Below, one piece after another: positions 43,205-51,517 of a stretch of DNA of 64,000 bases (its first letter is position 1; each line of letters opens with the position of its first letter). Position numbers and translations under genes: made by a program. The stretch covers positions 161,381 to 225,380 of the forward strand of contig NZ_WJBG01000161.1 of the NCBI RefSeq assembly GCF_009709555.1, in the 5' to 3' direction. The notes beneath the pieces are model-generated. The model had not been told where the DNA came from. It did no database searches and was given only the letters and a program-made list of their open reading frames with translations. The DNA is from Streptomyces blattellae (GTDB lineage Bacteria; Actinomycetota; Actinomycetes; Streptomycetales; Streptomycetaceae).

Positions 43205-43487
43205 GGTGTTTCGAAGAGGTTGTCGGCGATGGTCATGTGCGGCCACAGCGCGTACGACTGGAAGACGAGGCCCAGGTTGCGGCCCTCCGGCGGCACCGCG
43301 TTGCGCGGGTTTCCGTCGAAGAAGACCTGGTCGCCGACGCGGATGGTGCCGGACTCGGGGTTCTCCAGGCCGGCCACGCAGGAGAGCGTGGTCGACTTGC
43401 CGCAGCCCGACGGGCCCAGCGGGGTGAAGAACTCACCGTCGTCGACGGTGAAGTTGATGTCCTGAAGGACGGCGTTCCCGCCGGAGG
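43205..43487 (-). pseudogene. Fragment of an ABC transporter ATPase (CUT1/PotA type)
   Basis: About 95 codons on the minus strand: AVLQDINFTVDDGEFFTPLG, Walker A GPSGCGKSTTLSCVAGLE, GTIRVGDQVFFDG, VPPEGRNLGLVFQSYALWPH (Q-loop) and MTIADNL. It lacks the usual first ~15 residues and everything after the Q-loop: no signature motif (LSGGQ), Walker B or H-loop. So roughly a quarter of a ~360-aa ATPase remains. Both ends stop abruptly; the 3' end runs into unrelated sequence at ~43205 and the 5' end into an RraA-like fragment. Confidence 0.8.
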
Positions 43488-43493
43488 ACCTTC

Positions 43494-43581
43494 GGCGGTG
43501 TTCACCTTCACGCCCGGTGACATCCTGCACGCCGACGAGGACGGCGTCGTACTGCTGCCCGCGACCGCGACCATCGGCTGA
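43494..43581 (+). pseudogene. C-terminal fragment of an RraA/MenG-like protein
   Basis: About 28 codons reading FTFTPGDILHADEDGVVLLP, the characteristic C-terminal segment of RraA-family proteins (class II aldolase/RNase E inhibitor fold: PGD...D-DGVV.-P), then a stop at 43579-43581. The frame has no RraA sequence upstream of ~43494, where the oppositely oriented ABC fragment begins. Confidence 0.55.
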
Positions 43582-43635
43582 GCGCTCCGCGGGATGTGCG
43601 GGGGTGTGCCGTCGCCCGTCCCGCCGCGTCGGCCG

Positions 43636-46317
43636 TTACTGCGGGTTCTGCGGCACCACGCAGCGGTCGTCGGCCGCCGGGGTTCCCTTCGGCCAGGCCA
43701 GGCCTTCGAACTTCAGGCTCGGGAGGCCGGGGTCGAGGCGGACGACGGCCAGGGCCTTGTTGTAGGGGTTGCCGGCGTTGGTCAGGCAGATCCAGCCGGA
43801 CGCTCCCTGGACGCGGAACGCCGAATTGAGGTTCTCGTACTCCTCGGCGACCCGCTCCTTCGTCGGGACGTGAGTCCGGGTGGTCGCCGCGGCCTTGGTC
43901 AGGGCTTTCGCGGCGGTCAGAATCACGTCGTACGTCTCGATCGCCCGCCCGTCGTCGAACCGCACCTTCCCCAGCCGTCCCTCCTCGGCCGCTGCCTCCG
44001 CCGACAATTGCTCCATGGCCCGCTGGGGCTCGACCAGGTAGCGCGGCCGGCTCGCGGGATCGGCCGCCTTCTCGCCGGCCTGCTTCTGCCACCGCTCCAG
44101 CTCCACGGTCCAGGCGTCCGGATGCGCCGGTGCCGCGTAGAGCACGCTCACGCCGGGGGTGCCGGCCCCGGGATCGCCCCGCAGCAGCGCGCGTTCCGTC
44201 CCGTCCAGGCGCTCGGTGAGCGTCGTCGCCGCAGAGCCGGTGATCACGGTGTACGCCTCTTTGCGGGAGCAGTAGGTCGCGGCCAGCTTCTTGACGAACA
44301 GTTCCAGGTGGTACGCCCGGCCCGCGAAGTACACGACGCGCGCCCTCGACTCGCACAGGTTCGTCGCGAAGGTCTCGAACTCGTTCGGCGTGAACCCCGC
44401 GATCTCGGCCCCCTCCGACTCGAACGTCATCTCCTGAGTCCCGGCACCGGCTCCCCGCGCCTCGGCGTACGCGTCCCGGAGCGACTTGTTGTAGTTGTCG
44501 CCCGGCCTGGTGTCGGCGACCAGCGCCGTCTCCGTGTCGGCCAGCCCCGGATCGTAGTGGAGCAGCGCGGCGGCCTGGTCCCTGCTGGCGGAGACGACGC
44601 GGGCCAGGCCCGGGTACCGGTACGGCCGCTGACCTTCGGAGTTGGCGAGGTCCTGCGAGGTCAGCAGACCGGCCACCACGGGGATCTGCAAGTCGTTCGT
44701 GAGGTGGTGCATGGCGGCCTGGGTGCTGTCCAGACTCAGGTTGAGCCCCGCGACCACCCGCAACCGTGGCTCCTGCTCGACGAGTTGTCGCACCGCGGAG
44801 GACCATTGGCGGTAGTCCCGGCCGGGGTTGGCGAGCACCAGACGGACGGCCGGGGCCGCGCCCGAGCCGTTGGCCCGCAGCTGTCCCAGGTAGGCGCCCT
44901 GCACCTCGCTGAGGATCTGCCTGCGTACGGCGTCGTCGCCGGACTCCATCGGGATCATCAGCGCGACGGTCGCATGCGGCTGGTCCGCGATCCGCTCGTT
45001 CTCGGCCTCGATCCGGGCGAAGACATCGGTCATGCCGGGGAACTCGGGCATGAACACACCGGTGCCGTCGGAGACGCCGACGCAGTCCGCGCCGCGTTTC
45101 CACAGGTGCTCGCCGCAGCTCTCCTGCAGGGGCAGCACCGTCAGGCCTCCCCCGATCAGCGCGCCGACCATGCACAGGGCGCTCGCGGACAGCGTCAACG
45201 GACCGCACCGACCGCCGACGAACGGGCCGAGCGGGGCCGGGGGCCGGGCATCCAAGGTCACCTGCAGCAGGCGGCTCGGCATGGAAACGCTCTGGTTGCC
45301 CGGCCACTCCCGGACCGCTTCCTGCCGCCCGCGGAACCGCTCGGGCACCGCGGCCGTGAGAGCGTCCGCCGACACGGGATCCTGTTCCCCGTGCGGCGGC
45401 GGGGCGGCACCCGTGGCGGAGGTGGCGACGACGATCGGGTGGACGCGCAGCCCGCTCGAACCGGCGTCGTACGCCTCCAGCAACCGGTCCCTGATACGGC
45501 GCCGGGCGGGGGAGGCGTCGACGTCGGGGAGCAGGATGACCGGTCGCCGTGCCCGGTTCAGGCGGCGGAAGAAGCCGTAGTGCGCGTCGATGTCCGCCAG
45601 CAGCGCCTCGACCAGCAGCCGTTGCTTGTCCGCGACGGGTTTCCGCTGCCACGTGCGCAGTTCCTTGAAGACCTCGTGCTTCGGAAGGTGCCGGTTCCGA
45701 AACCACTTGTTGCGGTACCAGCGCACCGCCCTCCGGTGCGGGACACGGAAGAAGTCGGCGACCGCCACCCCGACCCCGACGAGACCGGCCAGTTGTCCGA
45801 CCACCTGCTCGTTCCGGGCGATCGCCTCCACCCGTTCCTTCCACTCCTTCAGGGTGTAGCGGCGTTCCTCGGCGATCGCCTGCTTGACCACGAGCGCGAT
45901 CCTGGCATTCTGCGTGGCGGGCATGGACCGCTCGTCGCGCTGCCAGACGTACAGCGCCGCGAAGGCCGCCGCGAAACGGGGGAAGCTGATGGGCAGCCGG
46001 TAGGCCGGGCGGCCGTCGTAGCCGCAGCCCTGGGCGATGGCCAGCAGTTCGGTGACGACCTGCTGCTCCTCCGTCTCCTCGTCAGGTACCGGGTCCGGGC
46101 AGTTGACCGGCAGCACGCCGCGGTATCTCCCGTGGAACGCCAGGGGCCACGGCCGTACGGCGTCTTCCGCACCCTCCAGTTGAAGAACCAGGGCCCCCTG
46201 GGGGCGGCCGAACCGCAGTCCCGGCCGGCGGAGCCGGTTCCTGCTCGTCAGCTGCGCCACCGCGTCGTCCAACGCCTGTTCCACGTGCACTCCCGCCCCC
46301 GGCGTGCCCCATTGCAC
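43636..46317 (-). CDS. Large membrane-anchored protein with C-terminal periplasmic-binding (type 1) domain
   Basis: 893 aa if GTG 46317 is used; GTG 46284 (GGGAG upstream) is equally plausible. The N-terminal ~350 residues are predicted cytoplasmic. One stretch, RRPVILLPDVDASPARRRI then HPIVVATS, resembles a Walker-B/sensor strand pair of an NTPase, but I see no Walker A. One membrane helix follows (LTLSASALCMVGALIGGGLT). The remaining ~430 residues read like a Leu/Ile/Val-binding-type bilobed receptor: VALMIPMESGDDAVRRQIL, RLVLANPGRDYRQWSSAVR, IPVVAGLLTSQ, DTRPGDNYNKSL. No transporter genes are adjacent, suggesting a sensor, not an ABC receptor. Confidence 0.72.
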   Translation of the reverse strand: MQWGTPGAGVHVEQALDDAVAQLTSRNRLRRPGLRFGRPQGALVLQLEGAEDAVRPWPLAFHGRYRGVLPVNCPDPVPDEETEEQQVVTELLAIAQGCGYDGRPAYRLPISFPRFAAAFAALYVWQRDERSMPATQNARIALVVKQAIAEERRYTLKEWKERVEAIARNEQVVGQLAGLVGVGVAVADFFRVPHRRAVRWYRNKWFRNRHLPKHEVFKELRTWQRKPVADKQRLLVEALLADIDAHYGFFRRLNRARRPVILLPDVDASPARRRIRDRLLEAYDAGSSGLRVHPIVVATSATGAAPPPHGEQDPVSADALTAAVPERFRGRQEAVREWPGNQSVSMPSRLLQVTLDARPPAPLGPFVGGRCGPLTLSASALCMVGALIGGGLTVLPLQESCGEHLWKRGADCVGVSDGTGVFMPEFPGMTDVFARIEAENERIADQPHATVALMIPMESGDDAVRRQILSEVQGAYLGQLRANGSGAAPAVRLVLANPGRDYRQWSSAVRQLVEQEPRLRVVAGLNLSLDSTQAAMHHLTNDLQIPVVAGLLTSQDLANSEGQRPYRYPGLARVVSASRDQAAALLHYDPGLADTETALVADTRPGDNYNKSLRDAYAEARGAGAGTQEMTFESEGAEIAGFTPNEFETFATNLCESRARVVYFAGRAYHLELFVKKLAATYCSRKEAYTVITGSAATTLTERLDGTERALLRGDPGAGTPGVSVLYAAPAHPDAWTVELERWQKQAGEKAADPASRPRYLVEPQRAMEQLSAEAAAEEGRLGKVRFDDGRAIETYDVILTAAKALTKAAATTRTHVPTKERVAEEYENLNSAFRVQGASGWICLTNAGNPYNKALAVVRLDPGLPSLKFEGLAWPKGTPAADDRCVVPQNPQ

Positions 46318-46438
46318 GCCATGACGTCGATACGGTGGAGCACTATAGGGGGCCAAGTTGCCTTGGGAACGAAGGACTTGATGATTACAGCCGTCCGTGC
46401 TAGGGCATGGGGAGGGGTCCCGGACGTGGCGGAGTTCA

Positions 46439-46963
46439 ATGCCGACCATGATGCGTAGAAGGTCATCCACCGCCGTCGCCGTGTTCGCCGCTGTCGTGTT
46501 CGCCGCGCTCACGTCGTGTTCCTCGGATTCCTCAGGTTCCTCGGATTCCTCGGACGGGTCCTCCGCCGAGGGCCGGCCCAGCGGGTCCGGCTCCACGCCG
46601 ACTCCCACGGAGACGGCCACGGCCACGCCGTCGCCGTCGCCGACCGGGCCGTGCGCTGACGGTACGTGCGAGATCGAGGTCGCCGTGGGGGACGTCGTCA
46701 CCGTGCCGGACACGTACGGTCTCGGGCCGATCGAGGTGACGGCGATCACCGGCGACGAGGTCGAGATGGTCGCGCCGCTGACGGGGTCGGGCTACAGCGT
46801 CTCGGGCTGCAACGGTGGCGGCAGCGTGTCCTCGAACGGCGGAGGCGGCGTCAGGCTCGGCTGCGGCGAGGGGCCCGCCGCGACCATCAACGACGCCATG
46901 AGCCTGAAGGTCGTCGAGATCCGCGCCAAGGCCGCCGTCCTCCGTATCGAACCCACCGGCTGA
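46439..46963 (+). CDS. Secreted lipoprotein of unknown function
   Basis: 174 aa from ATG 46439 with GGAG five bases upstream (ATG 46448/46451 also possible). Signal peptide TAVAVFAAVVFAALTSCSSD with lipobox LTSC, so it is lipid-anchored outside the membrane. Next comes a Ser/Asp- and Thr/Pro-rich linker of ~50 residues, then a small beta-rich domain (CEIEVAVGDVVTVPDTYGLG ... GVRLGCGEGPAATIND) with four Cys that could form two disulfides. I do not recognise the domain. It is divergent from the receptor-like gene and may share its promoter region and function. Confidence 0.75.
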   Translation: MPTMMRRRSSTAVAVFAAVVFAALTSCSSDSSGSSDSSDGSSAEGRPSGSGSTPTPTETATATPSPSPTGPCADGTCEIEVAVGDVVTVPDTYGLGPIEVTAITGDEVEMVAPLTGSGYSVSGCNGGGSVSSNGGGGVRLGCGEGPAATINDAMSLKVVEIRAKAAVLRIEPTG

Positions 46964-47890
46964 CGCGCCGGGTCGACCTTGGCGTGGTCGGGCACTTGGC
47001 AGGCACTGCGACCCGGCATCAAAGGCGCCTGAACATTGTGCCGGGATTCGGCAGTGAAACGGCTCGCCGTCCCGTGCGAGGATTCCGTCAAGCCGGAGGT
47101 CAGCGGCGGGGTGAGAGGGGGACGGCACGCAGGGCCTGGTTTCTCGGACCGGGCATCACGGGGGTCGTGCCGCTCGCTCTGCCGCTGGTCTTCGACGGGA
47201 TGCCGGACGGCGTGCTCGACGGCGCGCTGGGGCCGGCTGGCGTATCGCCCGCAGCAGCGTCCTGATGCGCGATCAGGCAACTCTCACCCGCGCAGTGGTG
47301 GTCCTTCACGAGCGCGCACATCGTCGTCGCCACCTTGGCGTGGCCCTCGACCGTGTTGTGGCGGTCCTCCTCGACGACGGGCCACGCGCTGGTGTGCCGT
47401 ACCGGGCAACTGTCAGCGCCGCACCCGCACCGGGGCCGGGGGAGGAGCACACCGCCCGGCAGCCGACCGGATGAACTCAGCCGCCCGCGCCCGCCCCAAA
47501 TGACGCCCCACCTGGGGGCCGGTGCCGAAGATCCGGTAAACCTGCACACCTTTCACCGACAGGTCGTCCAGAAACCTGAGCAGTGATCACGACCGCGCCG
47601 GATTACGGCGGTCTCGGCACGGGCTTATCCGTCATGGGAATCGATGGCAACCGTCATGCGTGCAGTGCGGCGGCAGGCTGCGTGAAGGAGTCGGCTTTTT
47701 CGGTCACCGTGCTCTCACATGGGTGAAGTCGCCTTTCCCTGTGGGTCCCCTGTGGTCCCCGGACGGCTGGCCGCGTCTTTATCGGCGTGCTTTGATCCTG
47801 CGCGGCACAAGTCGCCGGGATGGGTTCCCATTTCGGGAATCGGGCGAACTCTGCCATTCCGAAGTTCCGATGTGAAGGGAACCGCACGTT
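46964..47890. other. Long gap with decayed coding remnants
   Basis: On the minus strand, 47440-47590 reads FLDDLSVKGVQVYRIFGTG then PQVGRHLGRARAAEFIRSA, and 47250-47410 in another frame reads VVEEDRHNTVEGHAKVATTM with high GC3. Both look like pieces of former genes with broken frames, but I cannot name a family. The ~250 bp before the peptide gene at 47891 is less GC-biased (TTTTTCGG, TTTATCGG) and probably holds its promoter. Confidence 0.35.
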
Positions 47891-48088
47891 ATGAACCTGG
47901 CCCCCAGGATTGCCACCGCCGAGATCTCCGACGCCGACCTGGACCACGTCTCCGGCGGCCTCGCGGCCGGTGGCTCCGGCGGTCTCTTCCTTGAGACGCC
48001 GATTGCGGACGTCTTCGCCGGCCTCACGGCTGTCGTTTCGACCGAGGGTCTCGTGGCGGGAGCCGGCGTCCACGCCACCTCTGTGTGA
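47891..48088 (+). CDS. Putative RiPP-type precursor peptide with double-glycine leader
   Basis: 65 aa, ATG 47891, AAGGGA at 47875-47880. Leader-like N-terminus with acidic helix ATAEISDADLDHVSGG, which resembles the ELSD-EL-VSGG leaders of lanthipeptide and other GG-cleaved precursors. The putative core after GG is ~42 residues, rich in Gly, Ala, Val, Ser and Thr (GSGGLFLETPIADVFAG, STEGLVAGAGVHATSV) and has no Cys. A strong terminator follows at once, so it is made as a short abundant transcript. No lanthionine synthetase, radical SAM enzyme or C39 transporter is in the window, so the maturation route is unknown. Confidence 0.6.
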   Translation: MNLAPRIATAEISDADLDHVSGGLAAGGSGGLFLETPIADVFAGLTAVVSTEGLVAGAGVHATSV

Positions 48089-48104
48089 CGGCGCGTGTGC
48101 GCAC

Positions 48105-48138
48105 GATGGGCCCCGGAGCACCTGCTCCGGGGCCCATC
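48105..48138 (+). terminator. Hairpin terminator after the peptide gene
   Basis: Perfect 16-bp complementarity (48105-48120 with 48123-48138), rich in G-C; the innermost pairs must open to form the loop. It lies 17 bp after the peptide stop and insulates it from the downstream oxidoreductase operon, or lets only partial read-through pass. Confidence 0.85.
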
Positions 48139-48477
48139 GCCGGTATCGGCTGACAGCCGCACGCCGCCGTCCCCTTTGGCTCGTGCGGAAAACGGCCGCC
48201 GCGCCCTGAGGAAGCCGGCGTAGGCCAGGATCCGACGGGTGAGGTCGGGGCCGGTGAAGGCGAGCGGACTCGGGCCGGCCTGGTCGAGTCCGCATCGCCG
48301 ATGGAGAGCGTGATGGCCGCGGCGTCGAGGAGTGGCGTTTCGGCCCGTCTTGAGAGCGTCGCAGCGGTCCCGCCTTCATGTGAGGCACCTGTCGAATCGC
48401 TGTCATCTCAGATGCGCTGTTGCTCATGCCGGGCGTGGGTAACTACGGTGCTCATTGAGATTTCAAGGAGAAATCCG
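48139..48477. other. Gap without a supported gene
   Basis: 339 bp. Minus-strand pieces such as PLAFTGPDLTRRILAYAGFL look like decayed coding sequence, but frames are broken. The last ~60 bp (TTGCTCATG ... GGTAACTACGG) could be promoter DNA for the short frame at 48478. Confidence 0.35.
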
Positions 48478-48594
48478 ATGGAAGGGCCTGTCATGCTCCT
48501 GACAGCTCGCACGGATGTACCCGTCACAGGCCGCCCCGGCGCTCGCCCCGCGAACTGCTTTCCCCGCGCGCACATGCTCGTTCCGGGCGATTGA
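48478..48594 (+). CDS. Possible short leader or small peptide upstream of the oxidoreductase operon
   Basis: 38 codons from ATG 48478, with an excellent AAGGAG seven bases upstream. Sequence starts MEGPVMLLTARTDVPVTGRP and contains one Cys (NCFPRAH). The lack of homology I can recognise and its position 195 bp before the operon fit a regulatory leader peptide, a second small product, or chance. Confidence 0.35.
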   Translation: MEGPVMLLTARTDVPVTGRPGARPANCFPRAHMLVPGD

Positions 48595-48749
48595 CCGAAC
48601 CAGCTTCCCTGATGCCCGCCGACGGGCGTCGCGCCCCCGGATTCCGTTCCCCCCGGCGCCTGTTTCTCTCCACCGCGCCGGACACTACGGCGCCTGCCTG
48701 CGAGTCGCACCACGCCGATGCGCCCTCCCGTGCCCTCACCCCCGCCGGT

Positions 48750-48773
48750 CTCCGGGCAGCTTTCTGCCCGGAG
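48750..48773 (+). promoter_or_regulatory. Hairpin directly upstream of the oxidoreductase ribosome-binding site
   Basis: Perfect 9-bp stem CTCCGGGCA / TGCCCGGAG with 6-nt loop (GCTTTC), ending 3 bp before AGAAGGAGAG and 15 bp before ATG 48789. It could be an attenuator, an operator or a translation-control structure. Confidence 0.55.
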
Positions 48774-48788
48774 CAGAAGGAGAGATCC

Positions 48789-50378
48789 ATGAACTCGATG
48801 CGCAATGAGCCTCTCGATTATCTCGTGGTCGGCGGCGGCCCCGCCGGGCTACAGCTCGGGCAGTTACTCCAGGCGGCCGGTCACGGATACCGGATCCTGG
48901 AGGGCGGCCAAGCCCCGGGCACCTTCTTCCGTACCTTTCCCCGCCACCGCAAGCTGATCTCCATCAACAAGGTGTACAACGGCACCGACGATCCCGAGCT
49001 GAATCTCCGGATGGACTGGAACTCGCTCCTGTCCCCGGATCCTGAGCTGTTGTTCACGCGGTACAGCAAGCGCTATTTCCCGCACGCCGACGACCTGCTG
49101 CGTTATCTGGCCGACTACGCCGAGGCGTTCAAGCTGGACATCGCGTACGACACCCGGGCGGAGCGGATCCGGCGCGGCACGGACGGCATGTTCACCGTCA
49201 CCGACCGGCACGGCCAGGAGCACCTGGCCCGGCGCCTGGTCATGGCCACCGGGCTGTCCCGGCCCAACACCCCGGACATCCCCGGTATCGAGACCGCCGA
49301 GGACTACTCGGTCGTATCCGTCGATCCCGAGGACTTCACCGACCAGCGCGTGCTGATCCTCGGCAAGGGCAACTCCGCCCTGGAGACCGCGGACAACCTC
49401 GTCGAGACCGCGGCGGTGATCCACGTCGCCGGGCCGCACTCCGTACGGATGGCCTGGAACAGCCACTACGTCGGGCATCTGCGCGCGGTCAACAACAACT
49501 TCCTCGACACCTACCAGCTCAAGTCGCTGAACGCGCTGCTGGACGGTCATGTGCTGTCGATCGAGAAGGACCAGGACGGGTACCGGGTCAGGTTCAGCTT
49601 CTCCCGGGCCGACGAGGTGGTGAAGGAGCTGCGTTACGACCGGGTCGTCGTGTGCACCGGCTTCCGCTTCGACGCGTCGGCCTTCGCCCCGGAGTGCCGG
49701 CCCGAACTCGTCATCAATGACCGTTTCGCCGCCCTCTCCCCGGCATACGAGTCGGTGAACGTGCCCGGCCTGTACTTCGCCGGCACCCTGATGCAGCAGC
49801 GTGACTTCAAGAAGTCCACCGGCGGCTTCATCCACGGATTCCGCTACGCCGTACGCGCCTTGAGCCGCATCCTCGACGAGCGCCACCACGACCGGCCCTG
49901 GCCGCACCAGCCGCTGGACGCCTCCCCGGCCGCGCTGGCGGACGCCGTGGTGGCCCGGGTCAACCGCAGTTCGGCGCTGTGGCAGCAGTTCGCCGTGATC
50001 GGGGACCTGATCGTCACGGCACCCGGCCAACCGGCCCGCTACCACGAGGAGGTCCCGGTCGCGTACGCCCACGAGAGCCGACTCACCGAGGACTGCGACT
50101 ACTTCACCGTCACTCTGGAGTACGGGCCCGACCACGACAAGGTCGACCCCTTCGACATCACGGTGCGCCGCACCGCCCAGAACTCGGTCGACGACGCCTT
50201 CGACGCGGCCTATCTGCACCCGGTGATCCGGCACTTCCGGGCCGGTGAGCTGCTGGGTACGCATCACCTGGCCGAGAACCTGGAGAACGAGTGGGACCAC
50301 CCGGAGGTCCACCGCGCCCCGCTCGCCGAGTTCTTCGCCCGCGAGCAGGCCCGCCGGCCGAGCCACGCCGGGCGGTGA
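48789..50378 (+). CDS. FAD-dependent oxidoreductase (flavin monooxygenase / FOXRED2-like)
   Basis: 529 aa, ATG 48789 with AAGGAGAG. FAD-binding Rossmann motif YLVVGGGPAGLQLGQLLQAA at residues 11-30, RYSKRYFPHADDLLRYLADY (typical of flavin-containing monooxygenases), NAD(P)-binding motif VLILGKGNSALETADNL at ~195-211, and VVVCTGFRFD (ATG-type motif). The overall pattern resembles FOXRED2-like proteins. Codon 26 (48864-48866) is TTA in an otherwise G/C-ending gene, so translation probably depends on bldA tRNA. First gene of a five-gene overlapping operon downstream of the small peptide gene. Confidence 0.82.
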   Translation: MNSMRNEPLDYLVVGGGPAGLQLGQLLQAAGHGYRILEGGQAPGTFFRTFPRHRKLISINKVYNGTDDPELNLRMDWNSLLSPDPELLFTRYSKRYFPHADDLLRYLADYAEAFKLDIAYDTRAERIRRGTDGMFTVTDRHGQEHLARRLVMATGLSRPNTPDIPGIETAEDYSVVSVDPEDFTDQRVLILGKGNSALETADNLVETAAVIHVAGPHSVRMAWNSHYVGHLRAVNNNFLDTYQLKSLNALLDGHVLSIEKDQDGYRVRFSFSRADEVVKELRYDRVVVCTGFRFDASAFAPECRPELVINDRFAALSPAYESVNVPGLYFAGTLMQQRDFKKSTGGFIHGFRYAVRALSRILDERHHDRPWPHQPLDASPAALADAVVARVNRSSALWQQFAVIGDLIVTAPGQPARYHEEVPVAYAHESRLTEDCDYFTVTLEYGPDHDKVDPFDITVRRTAQNSVDDAFDAAYLHPVIRHFRAGELLGTHHLAENLENEWDHPEVHRAPLAEFFAREQARRPSHAGR

Positions 50379-51517
50379 GCGGCGTGCAGTACACGGTTCA
50401 CGACTTCGAGCGGGCGGCCCGCGCCGAACTGGACCCGGTGTACGCCGACTTCATCGCCGGCGGAGCGCGGGACGAGATCACCGTACGGGCCAACGAGGCG
50501 GCGTTCGGGCGTCTTCAGCTGCTGCCCCGGGTGCTGCGTGGCAGTGCTGCCCGGGACCTGCACGTCACCCTGCTCGGCAGCAGGGCGAGTCTGCCGATCC
50601 TGCTCTCCCCGACGGCCTTTCACAAACTGGTCGATCCGGAAGGGGAGGTGGCCACCGCCCGTGCCGCCGCCGCGGCCGGGGCCATCATGATCGTCTCCAT
50701 GGCGTCCACGGTGGCCGTGGGCGGGATCGCCCACGCGGTCCGTGCGGCCGGCGACGACGTACCGCTGTGGTTCCAGCTCTACATCCAGCCCGACCTGGAC
50801 CTCACCGAGGCGCTGGTACGGCGGGCCACCGACGCCGGGTGCACCGCCCTGGTGGTCACCGTCGACTCCCCGGTGCTGGGCGCGGGCGAACGCAACCGGC
50901 GCAACGGCTTCGACGACCTGCCGCCCGGACTGCGCTGCGAGAACCTGGTGGACCTGCGCGACGGCGAGCACGGCCACGTACGGCAGATCGCCATGTCCCC
51001 GGAGCTGAACTGGGACCACATCACCTGGCTGCGTGGCGTCACGGACCTGCCGGTCCTGCTCAAGGGCGTACTGCACCCCGAGGACGCCCGGCTCGCGGTC
51101 CGGCACGGCGTGGACGGGCTGCTGCTGTCCAACCACGGCGGGCGTCAACTCGACACCGTACCGGCCACGTTGGAGCTGCTGCCGGAGATCCTCGCCGCGG
51201 TCGCGGGCCGCATCCCGGTCGTGCTGGACGGCGGAGTCCGCCGCGGCACCGACGTGGTCAAGGCCCTGGCGCTCGGCGCGTGTGCCGTGGGCATCGGCCG
51301 ACCCGTGATGTGGGCGCTGGCCGAGGGCGGCGAGAAGGGCGTCCGGCGGCTGCTGGAGCTGCTGCGCGAGGAACTCGACGACACCATGGCCCTGTGCGGG
51401 GCGACGGGGCTCGCCGACCTGACGCCCGATCTGGTCCGCGTGCCCACCTGGGGACCGGCGCCGGGCCCGGCCGTGGTGCCGGGCGCGGACACCCGGTTCG
51501 GCGGGGTGATCGCGTGA
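50375..51517 (+). CDS. FMN-dependent alpha-hydroxy-acid oxidase/dehydrogenase
   Basis: 380 aa from GTG 50375, overlapping the previous stop as GTGA. Longer in-frame starts lie within the upstream gene. Family hallmarks: YTVHDFERAARAEL N-terminus, LPILLSPTAFHKL, WFQLYIQPD (substrate/FMN Tyr and Gln), LVVTVDSPVLGAGERNRRNG, VLLKGVLHPEDA (Lys), and LLLSNHGGRQLD with the catalytic His and Arg, then VLDGGVRRGTDVVKALALGA. All key residues are present. Oxidises an (S)-2-hydroxy acid to the 2-oxo acid. Coupled to the P450 and followed by a TPP enzyme that could use the oxo acid. Confidence 0.9.
   Translation: MSGVQYTVHDFERAARAELDPVYADFIAGGARDEITVRANEAAFGRLQLLPRVLRGSAARDLHVTLLGSRASLPILLSPTAFHKLVDPEGEVATARAAAAAGAIMIVSMASTVAVGGIAHAVRAAGDDVPLWFQLYIQPDLDLTEALVRRATDAGCTALVVTVDSPVLGAGERNRRNGFDDLPPGLRCENLVDLRDGEHGHVRQIAMSPELNWDHITWLRGVTDLPVLLKGVLHPEDARLAVRHGVDGLLLSNHGGRQLDTVPATLELLPEILAAVAGRIPVVLDGGVRRGTDVVKALALGACAVGIGRPVMWALAEGGEKGVRRLLELLREELDDTMALCGATGLADLTPDLVRVPTWGPAPGPAVVPGADTRFGGVIA

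Noticed and set aside
42376..43530. 384-codon frame combining the ABC ATPase fragment with a long C-terminal half
   Set aside because: After the Q-loop the translation is Arg/Pro-rich and runs antisense-like into the TetR gene; no ATPase motifs remain.
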